The translations under genes were made by a program, and so were the position numbers. A DNA stretch of 64,000 nt. It comes from Mycolicibacterium peregrinum. Lineage in GTDB: Bacteria; Actinomycetota; Actinomycetes; Mycobacteriales; Mycobacteriaceae. Below are positions 1 to 9,609 of this stretch, in pieces. The notes beneath the pieces are model-generated. The model made no database searches. It saw only the letters and a list, made by a program, of their open reading frames with translations, and was not told the DNA's origin. Location: NCBI RefSeq assembly GCF_001665785.1, contig NZ_LZSO01000011.1, forward strand, positions 1-64,000, in the 5' to 3' direction. Positions within the stretch are counted from its first letter, which is position 1. Each line of letters starts with the position of its first letter.

Positions 1-79
1 GTTCGTCTCGCGCGGGGTGATCGCGTTCTTTCTGTTCGCCTCCTTCGGAACACTGTGGAGTGGCCTGGCGCTGCCACGC
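1..79 (+). pseudogene. Inverted fragment of an MFS gene (helix 7 region)
   Basis: Read on the plus strand from base 2, this stretch gives an RGVIAFFLFASFGTLWSGLALP-like peptide, which resembles the start of the C-terminal half of MFS transporters related to the gene on the opposite strand. The resemblance stops at about base 78. A short inverted repeat, TGGC-gct-GCCA (66-76), lies at the breakpoint. This fits a small inversion or a fold-back joining artefact. Judged from remembered family patterns, not an alignment. Confidence 0.5.
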
Positions 80-634
80 GTCTGGGTCGGGCGGGAGGAG
101 CCGCAGCACGAGACATGCCAGCGTCAACAACAGCACCGCCAGCCCGAGGTAGACGCTGCGCCAACCCCACACCGCGGCAACGGCGCCCGCCACCACGCGA
201 GATCCGAGAATGCCGATGACGACTCCGGAGGTCACCACGCCGAGGGTGCGGCCGCGTTGTTCGGGTGCGGACAGGGCCGCAGCGTAGGCCACGGTGGTCT
301 GAACGACGACCGCGAACAGGCCGGCGACCGCCAGGCCCGCGAGCAGCAGCCAGGACTGTGTGGCCGTCGCGGCCAGTGCCACGCCCACGGCGGCCAACAG
401 CAGGTGCCCGCTGATGAGCCTGCGGCGATCGACCATGTCGCCGAGCGGGACGAGGACGACCAGCCCCACCAGATAACCCAGTTGTCCGGCGGTGACGATC
501 GATCCCAGCTCGGCGTCGGGCAGGCCCAGGTCGTGGCCGATCAGGGCCAGCACCGGCTGTGCCGCGTAGATCGTTGCCACGGCCACTGCGCACACGGTGG
601 CGAGAAGTATCTTCAGGCCGGCGGTCGGTTTCAT
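1..634 (-). CDS. MFS efflux transporter, N-terminal half (partial, broken)
   Basis: Drug/solute:proton antiporter of the major facilitator superfamily in the inner membrane; the substrate cannot be told. ATG at 634-632 opens a protein beginning MKPTAGLKILLATVCAVAV with about six hydrophobic segments and the MFS loop 2-3 signature PLGDMVDRRR near residue 65. Homology-like sequence ends around PPDPDAW (near position 80). After that the frame stays open but reads a charged, non-membrane stretch to the window edge, while the opposite strand of bases 1-79 reads a typical MFS helix 7. The gene is therefore either interrupted by an inversion or mis-assembled. It is divergent from the HxlR gene, a common regulator-efflux pairing. 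Family sure, integrity doubtful. Confidence 0.8.
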   Translation of the reverse strand, partial: MKPTAGLKILLATVCAVAVATIYAAQPVLALIGHDLGLPDAELGSIVTAGQLGYLVGLVVLVPLGDMVDRRRLISGHLLLAAVGVALAATATQSWLLLAGLAVAGLFAVVVQTTVAYAAALSAPEQRGRTLGVVTSGVVIGILGSRVVAGAVAAVWGWRSVYLGLAVLLLTLACLVLRLLPPDPDAWQRQATPQCSEGGEQKERDHPARDE

Positions 635-649
635 CTATCCCTCCAATTG

Positions 650-664
650 GTTGCATATTGCAAC
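650..664. promoter_or_regulatory. Palindromic operator between MFS and HxlR genes
   Basis: GTTGCA-TAT-TGCAAC is a perfect 6-base inverted repeat with a 3-base centre, placed just upstream of the MFS start and about 55 bases before the HxlR start. HxlR regulators usually bind palindromes beside their own gene and a divergent target, so this is the best candidate site. Inference from position and symmetry only. Confidence 0.5.
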
Positions 665-717
665 TAAAGAGACGCTACGGCAGAATGGTTTCATTCAGCA
701 ACTCTTGAGGGGGCGCG

Positions 718-1176
718 ATGGGCGAGACGATGCCGTATGGCGATGACGTGACCTGGACCGATCCCGCATGTCCGGTGGCGCGGACGCTCGACCTGGTAGG
801 GGATCGGTGGAGCCTGTTGATCGTGCGTGACGCCATGGACGGAGCCCGCGCCTTCACCGATTTTCAGCAGCGCACCGGCATCGCACGCAACATCCTGACC
901 GACCGCCTACGCCGACTGGTCGACCGCGGCATTCTCGACCGGGAGACGGCCGTGTCGGGCCGGCGGCAGGTGTACACGCTCACCCAGACCGGTCGTGACC
1001 TCTTCACGGTGGTGGTGGCGCTGCGCCAGTGGGGTGAGCGGCATGCGTTCGCATCTGGCGAGGCACACTCGGTGCTCGTCGACACGAGCGGTGATCAACT
1101 TTCGGAACTACGGCCGACGAATTCGCGTGGCGTCGTCGTGGGCCTCGACGGCACGTCCGTGCAGAAGGTTCACTGA
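718..1176 (+). CDS. HxlR-family winged-helix transcriptional regulator
   Basis: DNA-binding regulator of 152 residues. The HxlR core is clear: DPACPVARTLDLVGDRWSLL (about residues 18-37, with the family's conserved Cys and GDRW), a recognition region around GIARNILTDRLRRL, then a wing and YTLTQTGRDL. ATG 718 follows GAGGGGG at 707-713. Divergent from the MFS gene with a palindrome between them, so it probably controls that gene and itself; many HxlR proteins sense thiol-reactive or quinone compounds through the conserved Cys. Its 3' end overlaps the convergent treZ end by 7 bases. Confidence 0.9.
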   Translation: MGETMPYGDDVTWTDPACPVARTLDLVGDRWSLLIVRDAMDGARAFTDFQQRTGIARNILTDRLRRLVDRGILDRETAVSGRRQVYTLTQTGRDLFTVVVALRQWGERHAFASGEAHSVLVDTSGDQLSELRPTNSRGVVVGLDGTSVQKVH

Positions 1177-2903
1177 TCGCGCTTGCTGCGCAGGACGGCG
1201 AATGAGTGGCCGGCCAACACCGTGGATTCGGCGTGGATGTCGGGGGTCTCCCACGCCAGGAGCAGCTCGCCGGAAACGGGAACCCTCACCGCCTCGGTGC
1301 TCAGGTTGCACGCGATCGACACGGCCCCTCGATGCAGCACGATCCAGCGCTGCTCTTCGTCGAAGTCGATGGACATGTGGTCGAGCCACGGGTCTGCGAG
1401 GTCGGGTTCGCTGCGCCGCAACGCGATCAGCGCGCGATAGGTGCGGTGGAGCCGATCGTGATCGCCCTCGGTGACCTCGTCCCAGTTCAGTTTGGAGCGC
1501 TGGAAGGTCGCCGGGTCCTGCGGATCGGGGATCTCGTCGGCGTCCCAGCCGTGCTCGGCGAACTCGGCCTTGCGCCCCTCGGCGGTGGCGCGGGCAAGGT
1601 CCGGTTCGGGGTGCGAACTGAAGAACTGGAACGGCGAAGAGGATCCCCATTCCTCACCCATGAAAAGCATGGCCGTATAAGGAGATCCGAGTGCCAACGC
1701 GGCCTTGACTGCCAGCTGGCCGAAGGTCAGCAACTGTGACGGCCGGTCGCCGACGGCGCGGTTGCCGACCTGGTCGTGGGTGAGGGTGTAGGCCAGCAGC
1801 CGAGTGCCGGGAATCGCGGCGGTGTCCAACGGCCGACCGTGCCTGCGGTGCCGGAACGAGGAATAGGTGCCGGCATGGAAGTAGCCGTGCTTCAAGGTCT
1901 GCGCCAACGTGGCCAGCGATCCGAAATCGGCGTAGTAGCCTTGCCTTTCGCCGGAGACGGCGGTGTGGATGGCGTGGTGGATGTCGTCGTCCCACTGTGC
2001 GGTCAGCCCGTATCCGCCGCGGTCGCGAGGAGTGATCAGCCGTGGATCGTTGAGGTCGCTCTCGGCGATCAGCGACAGCGGGCGGCCGAGTTCCCCGGCC
2101 AGGGCGTCGGTGTCGGTCGCCAGTTCCTCGAGCAGATGGATTGCGGTGTTGTCCACCAGTGCGTGCACTGCATCCAGGCGTAGGCCGTCGGCGTGGAAGT
2201 CGCGCATCCAGCGCAGCGCGCACTCGATGATGTAAGTACGCACCTCGTCGGCGTCGGCATCGGACAGGTTGATCGCACTGCCCCACGGATTGTGGCCGGA
2301 TGACAGGTAGGGGCCGAATCGCGGCAGGTAATTGCCGGAGGGCCCGAGGTGGTTGAACACCGTGTCGATCAGCACACCCAGACCACGACCATGGCAGGCG
2401 TCGATCAGCCGGATCAGGCCGTCGGGACCGCCGTAGGGCTCGTGTACTGCGTACCAGAGCACGCCGTCGTAACCCCAGCCGTGGGTGCCGTTGAAGGCAT
2501 TGACCGGCATCAACTCCACAAAATCGACACCGAGATCCACCAGGTGGTCGAGCTTGTCGATGGCGGAATCGAATGTGCCCTCGGGAGTGAAGGTTCCGAT
2601 GTGAAGTTCGTAGATCACCGTGCCGCTGATCGAGCGTCCCGCCCAGCCGCTGTCGGACCAGGCGTCGGGCGCCGGTTGCCACAGCTGAGAGCGTTCATGC
2701 ACACCGTCGGGTTGGCGCGCTGAGCGAGGATCGGGCAGCACCGTCGGATCGTCGTCGAGAACGAACCCGTATCGGGCATCGCCACGGCTCGCGACCTCTG
2801 CACGCCACCAGCCGTCTTCGGAGCGCACCATGTCGTGCAGCGTTCCGTCGACGTCGACCCGCACGCGGTCGGGAGCCGGTGCCCACACGGTGAATTCAGT
2901 CAT
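1170..2903 (-). CDS. treZ: Malto-oligosyltrehalose trehalohydrolase TreZ
   Basis: Cytosolic GH13 enzyme that releases free trehalose from the maltooligosyl trehalose made by TreY. 577 residues, normal for the family. An N-terminal carbohydrate-binding-like domain (from MTEFTVWAPAPDRVRVDVDG) is followed by the catalytic barrel with GVLIDTVFNHLGPSGNY (region I), DGLRLDAVHAL (II, nucleophile Asp), LIAESDLND (III, acid Glu) and THDQVGNRAVGDR (IV). It is last in the acyltransferase-treX-treY-treZ operon; its ATG overlaps the treY stop by 8 bases, implying coupled translation. Confidence 0.97.
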   Translation of the reverse strand: MTEFTVWAPAPDRVRVDVDGTLHDMVRSEDGWWRAEVASRGDARYGFVLDDDPTVLPDPRSARQPDGVHERSQLWQPAPDAWSDSGWAGRSISGTVIYELHIGTFTPEGTFDSAIDKLDHLVDLGVDFVELMPVNAFNGTHGWGYDGVLWYAVHEPYGGPDGLIRLIDACHGRGLGVLIDTVFNHLGPSGNYLPRFGPYLSSGHNPWGSAINLSDADADEVRTYIIECALRWMRDFHADGLRLDAVHALVDNTAIHLLEELATDTDALAGELGRPLSLIAESDLNDPRLITPRDRGGYGLTAQWDDDIHHAIHTAVSGERQGYYADFGSLATLAQTLKHGYFHAGTYSSFRHRRHGRPLDTAAIPGTRLLAYTLTHDQVGNRAVGDRPSQLLTFGQLAVKAALALGSPYTAMLFMGEEWGSSSPFQFFSSHPEPDLARATAEGRKAEFAEHGWDADEIPDPQDPATFQRSKLNWDEVTEGDHDRLHRTYRALIALRRSEPDLADPWLDHMSIDFDEEQRWIVLHRGAVSIACNLSTEAVRVPVSGELLLAWETPDIHAESTVLAGHSFAVLRSKRDQ

Positions 2904-5163
2904 CGGTACGCTCCAGTAGCGCCACCGGTGAATCGGCGAGCAACTCGGTCAGCGGGACCGACTCCGTCCACTGACGGCCGCTGAGTCGATCCAGCCACCG
3001 GCCCTCGGGCAGCGGCAATGCTGTGTCTTCCCAGCCGGTTTCGGCCAGTGCGACGGTCCACCGGCACGCGGCCACCACCACATCCTGGCCCCGCAGAAAC
3101 GCCACCAGGTGTGTCGCGGCACTGCCGGTGGCGGGCAGCGGGGTGTAGCCGCCGGCCAGGAATGTCTGGGGCCGGGCCCGGCGTAGCGCCAGGGCGGCCA
3201 TGGTCACCCGCAGCTTGTCGTCGTCGCCGCGCTCCGCAGCGCCGCGCAGTGCCGCATGGTCGACCGGGCGCCGGTTGTCCGGATCGACCAGGCTGTCCTC
3301 GGTCGTCTCGGTGCCCTGGTAGACGTCGGGGATGCCGGGTGCCGTGAGCTGAATGAGTTTCTGGCCCAGGATGTCGTTGCGGGCATGGGCTTCGAGCCGG
3401 CTCACCAGTGCCGTCAGTTCGGCTGCGACCGGCCCGTCGAGCACCCGGTCCAGCCAAGCGTGTACCTCATTCTCGAAATCCACGTCGGGGTCGTGCCAAG
3501 ACGTCCTGGTGGCGCCCTCCCGGATCGCCTTCTCGGCGTAGCCGTGTAGCCGGGAGCGAAGCTCGTCGGTCACGGCGCCGTCGACCGGCCAGACGCCGAA
3601 GATGTTCTGCCACAGGAACAGTGCGGTGTTGCGGTCGGGGGGAGTGGACGATGCAATCCACCGCTCGACCGAATCCGCCCAGGTTTCGGGCACCTGGGAC
3701 AGCAGGCCGATGCGGGCGCGGACATCCTCGCCGCGCTTGGTGTCGTGGGTCGACAATGCGGTCATCGTGGACGGCCAGGCACGCATTCGCGTCGTCGCCC
3801 GCTGATGGAACTCGGCCGCCGTGACCCCGAACAACTCCGGTGCACCGCCGACCTCGTTGAGTGACACCAGACGCGCTTCGCGGTAGAACAGGCAGTCTTC
3901 GACGGCCTTGGCGGTCGCGGCGCCACACAGTTGGTTGAACCGGGAGACCACCTCTCCGCTGCGGGACATGGCTACCGAGATGGCGGTCAACGCTTCGGTG
4001 AGTTCGGGTGCGGCGCAGGCAGACTCCTGTATCGCCACCGGGAGGATCGTGCCCAGTGCCGGATAATCACTGCGGTACACGCCGATCCTGCTGATCAGTG
4101 TGGCCAGCGCCGCAGGCAGTCGGGGGTCGTGTTGCCCGGTCACCGCCGTGACGGATCGGCACAGCCGGCCCAACTCACTGGCGAGGGTCTCGGCGACGGC
4201 GGCCGTCTTGAGCGTCGATTCGGCCTCGGGATCCGGATCGCCACTCACCGCGGTGAGTGGGCTCTCGGCGGCCGGGTCGATGAACAGTCCGCCGATCTCA
4301 CGCAAGGCGTCGTACCCGGTGGTGCCGTTCACCGGGAGCGATGCATCGAGGCTCTCGTCGGCGGCCAGGATCTTCTCCACCACGATCCACGCGTCGGGAC
4401 CGGTGAGCTCACGCAACCACCGCAGATAGCCTGTGGGATCAGATAATCCGTCCGGATGGTCGATACGCAGACCATCGACCAGTCCTTCGTCGAACCACCG
4501 TTTGACCTCCACATGGCTGGCGTCGAAAACGGCCCGGTCTTCCTGGCGCAGTGCTGCCAGAGACGTGATCGAGAAGAAGCGCCGGTAGCCACAGATTCCG
4601 CTGCGCCAGCCGGTCAACCGGTAGTGCTGGCGATCGTGCACCTCGCTGCCGGTGCCCGTGCCGGTGCCCGGTGCGATGGGGAACACCAGATCGCCCAGAC
4701 GCAGGACGTCGCCGTCGACCACGAGGTCGGCGACGTCGTCATCGGAACCCAGGACGGGCAACACGATCCGGCCGGCGTCGAGATCCCAGTCGATGTCGAA
4801 GTAGCCGGCGTAAGCCGAATCCCGGCCGTGCCGAAGTAGATCCCACCACCACGGGTTCTGCTCGGGATGGGCAACACCGACGTGATTGGGCACGATGTCA
4901 ACGATCAGCCCCATGCTGCGAGATCGCGCCGCTTCCGACAGGCGCTGGAGACCCTCGGGTCCCCCAAGTGCGGCCGACACCGTGGTGGGGTCGGTGACGT
5001 CGTATCCATGGGTCGATCCCTGCGCGGCCGACAGGATCGGCGAGAGATAGAGGTGGGACACGCCGAGACTGTCGAGGTAGTCGAGCAGGTTCACCGCATC
5101 GTCGAATGTGCAGCAGTCGCCACGCATCTGGAGCCGATACGTGGACAGCACCGGGCGCGGCAT
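2896..5163 (-). CDS. treY: Malto-oligosyltrehalose synthase TreY
   Basis: GH13 enzyme that turns the reducing-end alpha-1,4 bond of maltodextrins into an alpha,alpha-1,1 bond, giving maltooligosyl trehalose for TreZ. Start ATG 5163 (MPRPVLSTYRLQMRGDCCTF) chosen because the family begins STYRLQ near the N-terminus and treX stops two bases upstream; the open frame further upstream is treX read out of frame. 755 residues. Motifs: GLIVDIVPNHVG (about 85-96), VDGLRIDHPDGL, WIVVEKIL and LSTHDTKRGEDVRARI. The loop between regions I and II is long, as usual for TreY. Confidence 0.96.
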   Translation of the reverse strand: MPRPVLSTYRLQMRGDCCTFDDAVNLLDYLDSLGVSHLYLSPILSAAQGSTHGYDVTDPTTVSAALGGPEGLQRLSEAARSRSMGLIVDIVPNHVGVAHPEQNPWWWDLLRHGRDSAYAGYFDIDWDLDAGRIVLPVLGSDDDVADLVVDGDVLRLGDLVFPIAPGTGTGTGSEVHDRQHYRLTGWRSGICGYRRFFSITSLAALRQEDRAVFDASHVEVKRWFDEGLVDGLRIDHPDGLSDPTGYLRWLRELTGPDAWIVVEKILAADESLDASLPVNGTTGYDALREIGGLFIDPAAESPLTAVSGDPDPEAESTLKTAAVAETLASELGRLCRSVTAVTGQHDPRLPAALATLISRIGVYRSDYPALGTILPVAIQESACAAPELTEALTAISVAMSRSGEVVSRFNQLCGAATAKAVEDCLFYREARLVSLNEVGGAPELFGVTAAEFHQRATTRMRAWPSTMTALSTHDTKRGEDVRARIGLLSQVPETWADSVERWIASSTPPDRNTALFLWQNIFGVWPVDGAVTDELRSRLHGYAEKAIREGATRTSWHDPDVDFENEVHAWLDRVLDGPVAAELTALVSRLEAHARNDILGQKLIQLTAPGIPDVYQGTETTEDSLVDPDNRRPVDHAALRGAAERGDDDKLRVTMAALALRRARPQTFLAGGYTPLPATGSAATHLVAFLRGQDVVVAACRWTVALAETGWEDTALPLPEGRWLDRLSGRQWTESVPLTELLADSPVALLERTDD

Positions 5164-5164
5164 G

Positions 5165-7333
5165 TCAGGCCGTCTTGCGTAGGACGAGTAGTGAGCGGGC
5201 CTGTAGCGAGATCTTCTCGCCGGCGGCCACCACCAGATCGGAATCGCCCGTCGGACTTGCGGTGTCGAGGTCACCGGTCCACTCGGCGGCATAGTCGCCG
5301 TTGGGCGTGACGAAATCCTGCTCGTGGTCATTGGCGTTGAAGCACAGCAAGAACGTGTCGTCGACCACGCGTTCACCGCGGGCATTGGGGGCGGGGATGG
5401 AGTCGCCGTTCAGGAACACCGCGACACAGGTTCCCAATCCCGTTCCCCAGTCCTCCGGAGTCATCTCGGTGCCGCCCGGAGTGAGCCAGGCGATGTCGCG
5501 GACCTGATCACCACTGCGGATCGGTTTGCCCTCGAAGAACCGGCGACGACGGAATGCCGCATGGCGCTTACGGAATGCCAGTACCTTGCGGGTGAACTCG
5601 AGGTGCTCGGCATTGGTCTCCAGCAGCGACCAGTCCATCCAGGACAGCTCGGAATCTTGGCAGTACACGTTGTTGTTGCCCAACTGGGTACGGCCGATCT
5701 CGTCGCCGTGCGCGATCATCGGGGTGCCCTGCGACAGCATCAGCGTCCCCACGATGTTGCGCATCTGCTTGGCGCGCAAGGCCAGGATCTCCGGATCGTC
5801 GGTCGGTCCCTCGACCCCGCAGTTCCACGAGCGGTTGTGACTCTCGCCGTCGCGGTTGTCCTCACCGTTGGCCTCGTTGTGCTTCTCGTTGTAGGACACG
5901 AGGTCGTTGAGGGTGAACCCGTCGTGGCAGGTGACGAAGTTGATGCTGGCACCGGGACGACGGCCGGTGGCCTCGTACAGGTCCGAGGAGCCGGTCAGCC
6001 GGGAGGCGAACTCGCCCAGGGTCGCGGGCTCGCCCCGCCAGTAATCGCGCACAGTATCGCGATACTTCCCGTTCCATTCGGTCCACAAACCTGGGAAGTT
6101 TCCGACCTGGTAGCCACCCTCGCCGATGTCCCACGGCTCGGCGATCAGCTTGACCTGGCTGACCACCGGGTCCTGCTGGACCAGATCGAAGAACGCCGAG
6201 AGGCGGTCCACGTCATAAAATTCGCGGGCCAGCGTGGAGGCCAGGTCGAAACGGAACCCGTCGACATGCATCTCCAGGACCCAGTACCGCAGTGAGTCCA
6301 TGATCAGCTGGAGGGTGTGTGGGTGGCGGGCGTTGAGGCTGTTGCCGGTCCCGGTGAAATCCTTGTAGTACTCGGGCTGTCCGTCGAGCAGGCGGTAGTA
6401 GGCGGCGTTGTCGATGCCGCGGAAGTTGATGGTCGGACCGAGGTGGTTGCCTTCGGCGGTGTGGTTGTAGACCACGTCGAGAATCACCTCGATGCCGGCG
6501 TCGTGGAACGCCTTCACCATGGTCTTGAACTCGGCCACCGCACCGCCGGCATGCCGGGTGGCGGCGTACTGGAAGTGCGGGGCGAAAAAGCCGACCGTGT
6601 TGTAGCCCCAGTAGTTTCGCAGCCCGAGATCCAGCAGGCGGTGGTCATGCATGAACTGGTGCACCGGCATCAATTCGATCGCGGTGATGTTCAGCGACTG
6701 GAGATACTCGATGACCACCGGGTGGCTGAGTCCGGCGTACGTGCCCCGGAGTTCCTCAGGGATTCCCGGGTGGGTCTGGGTCATGCCCTTGACGTGTGCC
6801 TCGTAGATCACCGTGTCGTGATACGGCGTCTTGGGCGCCCGGTCGGATCCCCACTGGAAGAAGGGGTTGATCACCACGCTGGTCATGGTGTGACCGAGAG
6901 AGTCGACCCCGGGCGGGTTTCCGGTACCGGGCGGCTCGGCGTTGAGGTCGTAGGAGAACAGGGCCTGACTGAAATCGAAGTCACCGTGAAACGACTTGCC
7001 ATACGGGTCGAGCAGCAACTTGCTGGGATCACACCGATGGCCGCTGCCCGGGTCCCACGGCCCGTACACCCGGTACCCGTAACGCTGGCCGGGGGTTACC
7101 GTCGGTAGGTAGGCGTGCCAAACGTAGCCGTCGACTTCTTCGAGGTTGATCCGATGTTCAGTGCCGTCTTTGGCGATCAGACACAGCTCGACCCGTTCGG
7201 CGACTTCGGAGAACAACGAGAAGTTGGTGCCGGCACCGTCATAGGTGGCACCGAGCGGGTAGGCCTCGCCGGGCCACACAGTCGACATCGGCGTGGGTGC
7301 TGACGATGGAGGCACTGGAGATGACGGCGGCAT
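5165..7333 (-). CDS. treX: Glycogen debranching enzyme TreX (GlgX type)
   Basis: Isoamylase-type GH13 enzyme cleaving alpha-1,6 branches of glycogen to supply linear maltodextrins to TreY. About 722 residues if it starts at ATG 7333; a later ATG at 7288 (MSTVWPGEAYPLGATYDGAG) is also possible. A CBM48-like N-terminus (YPLGATYDGAGTNFSLFSEV) precedes the barrel with EVILDVVYNHTAEGN, DGFRFDLAS, LIAEPWDIGEGGYQVGNFP and CHDGFTLNDLVSYNEKHNEA. Only 4 bases separate it from the acyltransferase upstream, and it runs into treY: one transcription unit. Confidence 0.95.
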   Translation of the reverse strand: MPPSSPVPPSSAPTPMSTVWPGEAYPLGATYDGAGTNFSLFSEVAERVELCLIAKDGTEHRINLEEVDGYVWHAYLPTVTPGQRYGYRVYGPWDPGSGHRCDPSKLLLDPYGKSFHGDFDFSQALFSYDLNAEPPGTGNPPGVDSLGHTMTSVVINPFFQWGSDRAPKTPYHDTVIYEAHVKGMTQTHPGIPEELRGTYAGLSHPVVIEYLQSLNITAIELMPVHQFMHDHRLLDLGLRNYWGYNTVGFFAPHFQYAATRHAGGAVAEFKTMVKAFHDAGIEVILDVVYNHTAEGNHLGPTINFRGIDNAAYYRLLDGQPEYYKDFTGTGNSLNARHPHTLQLIMDSLRYWVLEMHVDGFRFDLASTLAREFYDVDRLSAFFDLVQQDPVVSQVKLIAEPWDIGEGGYQVGNFPGLWTEWNGKYRDTVRDYWRGEPATLGEFASRLTGSSDLYEATGRRPGASINFVTCHDGFTLNDLVSYNEKHNEANGEDNRDGESHNRSWNCGVEGPTDDPEILALRAKQMRNIVGTLMLSQGTPMIAHGDEIGRTQLGNNNVYCQDSELSWMDWSLLETNAEHLEFTRKVLAFRKRHAAFRRRRFFEGKPIRSGDQVRDIAWLTPGGTEMTPEDWGTGLGTCVAVFLNGDSIPAPNARGERVVDDTFLLCFNANDHEQDFVTPNGDYAAEWTGDLDTASPTGDSDLVVAAGEKISLQARSLLVLRKTA

Positions 7334-7337
7334 GGGT

Positions 7338-9518
7338 TCACCACCAACCGGTGGCAACCGCCATCTGACGGCCCAATTCACCTGTCATCGTGCGCATATA
7401 CGTCGTCGAAATATGGTGAGAATCGTGGTATAGCAACACATTTCCCTCCACCACGCGGCAGTAATCCTTCCGGCACACCGCATCGCTCATGTCCAGTGGC
7501 TTGAGCAGAGGAAACCTCCCGACGAAATCCAGCGTGGGGTTGTGGTCGGAGAGTACCTTGGACCGCTCGATGCCGCAGGAGATGGAATCGCCACCGTTGG
7601 CCAGGCAGTCGTAGGGGAAGTATGGCTTGCCGTTGCGGGTCAGCCACGGGGTGTCGCGCATCGCCAGAACCGGAATGTTGTTCTGGGAGAGGGTTTCCCA
7701 AATTCCGATGTAGGTGCCAGGCATGACGTCGCCGTCTTTGATGTTCCAGGGCCGCGTCGATGTGGTGAACACGAATTCGGGGCGATCGGCGATGAGCTGG
7801 GTCATCACCTTCTGGTTCCACTCATGGCATTTCGGATAGGGGCGGTTGTCGCCCATCACCAGCGGGTTTTCCTCGGTGGTGAGCGGGCAACCCATCTTGA
7901 GGTAGGTGACCACCTTGAAGTTGTGCAGACGGCCCAGTAGATCGAGTGCGGTGATCCAGTGCTCGGCATGTGAGCCGCCGGCGACCGCGATGGTGCGCGC
8001 CGCATCCTTGTCGCCGTAGGTGCAGTTGATCACGTCGGTGTTGCCGAAATCGCTGATACAGCCGTCGGTCGTGGACGCGGGCAGATCGTCCTTGGCTTCC
8101 AGCACCGTCGGGCGCATCGGCAGCTTGGGCACGCGGGCATGGTCGATCAGCGCACGGGCCCCCGGGTAGTCGCGGGCCGACAGTCCGGAAAGCTCCTTGC
8201 CGTTGGCGCGCTGCACGGTGACGTGCTCGCGCCAGGTGAAGGAGGTGGCCGTCAACGCGACACCGAGCAGCCCGACGATCGAGCCGAGGACGATGGTGGG
8301 CCGACGCAGCCGGACCCGCCACGGAACGGCAGGCATGGACACAGTCTGGGTGGTGTCCTTTGCTTTTTTCTGCGAGCGCAGCGGCTCCTCGATGTAACGG
8401 GTGGTGAGCCAGGCGAGCACGCCCGACACCAGCAGCACGATCGTGCCCTCGAGGAAGTTGGCGTGCGCGTGGCCCGAGTAGGACAGCCAGAAGATGAGCA
8501 ACGGCCAGTGCCAGAGGTAGAGCGAGTACGCCATCGAGCCCAGTGACACGAACGGCTTTGTTGCCAGCATCCGGTTGGGTGCGGGTAACCGCTGGCCTGC
8601 GCTCGGATCCTCGGACCGGTTCGCGGCAGCCAGGATGAAGAGGACGGTGGCGCCGACCGGAACCAGCGTCCACGGCCCCGGGAACTCCTTGACGCCGTCG
8701 ATCAACCAACCGCACGACAGGATGGCGGCCAACGACACGGTGGACAAGATCGTGCGCAGCCACATCGGCCACCGCACCGCCGGAACCAAAGCCCCGGCGA
8801 GCGCGCCGATCAGCAGCTCCCAGCCGCGGGCGAAGCTGTTGTAGTAGGCGGTGGCCTGGTCGTTGTTGTGGGCGATGATCGCGTATACGAAGGACGCGAT
8901 GGTCAGGGCGCCCAGTAAAACGATGAACGCGGTGCGTAGGTGCCGCCCGAAGATCCGGCGGCCGAGGAAAGCGAACCCGAAGACCAGTGCCAGGAACGCC
9001 ACGTAGAACTGCCCCTGGACCGACATCGACCAGATGTGCTGCAGCGGACTGACCGCCTCACCGGCGCGAAGGTAGTCCGCGGCGGTGTTGGACAGTTCCC
9101 AGTTCTGGTAGTAGCCCAGGCTCGCCAGACTCTGGTCAGCAAACGTTTCCCAGCGGGTCTCGGGTTGCACGAGGATCGTCAGCACGGCGGCCGCGGCAAG
9201 CACCACGACCAGTGCTGGAAGCAGGCGCCGAATCAACCGGACCAGTTCGGGAACAGGCAACAGCGGCGCTTCGGGGTTGAGTGCGATCCGCAGGAGTTTG
9301 CCGCCGAAGAAGAAACCGGACAGCGCCAGGAAAACGTCGACACCACCGGAAACTCGACCGAACCAGATGTGGAACATCGCCACGAGGGCGATCGCGATAC
9401 CGCGCAGTCCGTCCAGATCGTGGCGGTAGAAACCAGATGCACGGGTGCCCATGACTGCGTGCGGAACGGAACCGGATTCGGTGCCGGGCTCCGTCCGGGG
9501 GGCGTCAAGGGTTTTCAT
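7338..9518 (-). CDS. Acyltransferase 3 / SGNH membrane acyltransferase (OafA-like)
   Basis: Integral membrane O-acyltransferase of about 726 residues. The N-terminal part is a multi-helix acyltransferase-3 domain with the signature [20 protein letters not shown] and [16 protein letters not shown]; the C-terminal part is an SGNH-like domain with [11 protein letters not shown] (block I, G-S-H in place of G-D-S) and a terminal YHDSHHIST carrying the Asp/His pair. Such proteins acetylate or acylate cell-envelope sugars. It heads the tre operon (4 bases to treX), as its counterpart does in M. tuberculosis (Rv1565c). The acceptor is unknown. Start ATG 9518 is chosen by position; ATG 9542 is an alternative. 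Confidence 0.9.
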   Translation of the reverse strand: MKTLDAPRTEPGTESGSVPHAVMGTRASGFYRHDLDGLRGIAIALVAMFHIWFGRVSGGVDVFLALSGFFFGGKLLRIALNPEAPLLPVPELVRLIRRLLPALVVVLAAAAVLTILVQPETRWETFADQSLASLGYYQNWELSNTAADYLRAGEAVSPLQHIWSMSVQGQFYVAFLALVFGFAFLGRRIFGRHLRTAFIVLLGALTIASFVYAIIAHNNDQATAYYNSFARGWELLIGALAGALVPAVRWPMWLRTILSTVSLAAILSCGWLIDGVKEFPGPWTLVPVGATVLFILAAANRSEDPSAGQRLPAPNRMLATKPFVSLGSMAYSLYLWHWPLLIFWLSYSGHAHANFLEGTIVLLVSGVLAWLTTRYIEEPLRSQKKAKDTTQTVSMPAVPWRVRLRRPTIVLGSIVGLLGVALTATSFTWREHVTVQRANGKELSGLSARDYPGARALIDHARVPKLPMRPTVLEAKDDLPASTTDGCISDFGNTDVINCTYGDKDAARTIAVAGGSHAEHWITALDLLGRLHNFKVVTYLKMGCPLTTEENPLVMGDNRPYPKCHEWNQKVMTQLIADRPEFVFTTSTRPWNIKDGDVMPGTYIGIWETLSQNNIPVLAMRDTPWLTRNGKPYFPYDCLANGGDSISCGIERSKVLSDHNPTLDFVGRFPLLKPLDMSDAVCRKDYCRVVEGNVLLYHDSHHISTTYMRTMTGELGRQMAVATGWW

Positions 9519-9595
9519 GGTCGAGGCCAATTTACCTAACATCGGCCCGCCGCTCACATTTCGGATGCGTGCGTCACACCCTGTGAGCAAAGGGC

Positions 9596-9601
9596 TAGGC
9601 T
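9596..9601 (+). promoter_or_regulatory. -10 element of bioA, near-leaderless
   Basis: TAGGCT lies 8 bases before the GTG start of bioA. With the usual 6-7 base gap to +1, transcription would begin about 2 bases before the start codon, and no Shine-Dalgarno sequence is seen. Inference from pattern. Confidence 0.45.
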
Positions 9602-9609
9602 GCCCGACT

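Noticed and set aside
5164..5385. Longer treY start
   Set aside because: The extra 74 residues are treX out of frame and lack any TreY character; STYRLQ follows ATG 5163.
9519..9609. A BioQ box before bioA
   Set aside because: No TGAAC-N3-GTTCA or close variant in this interval.
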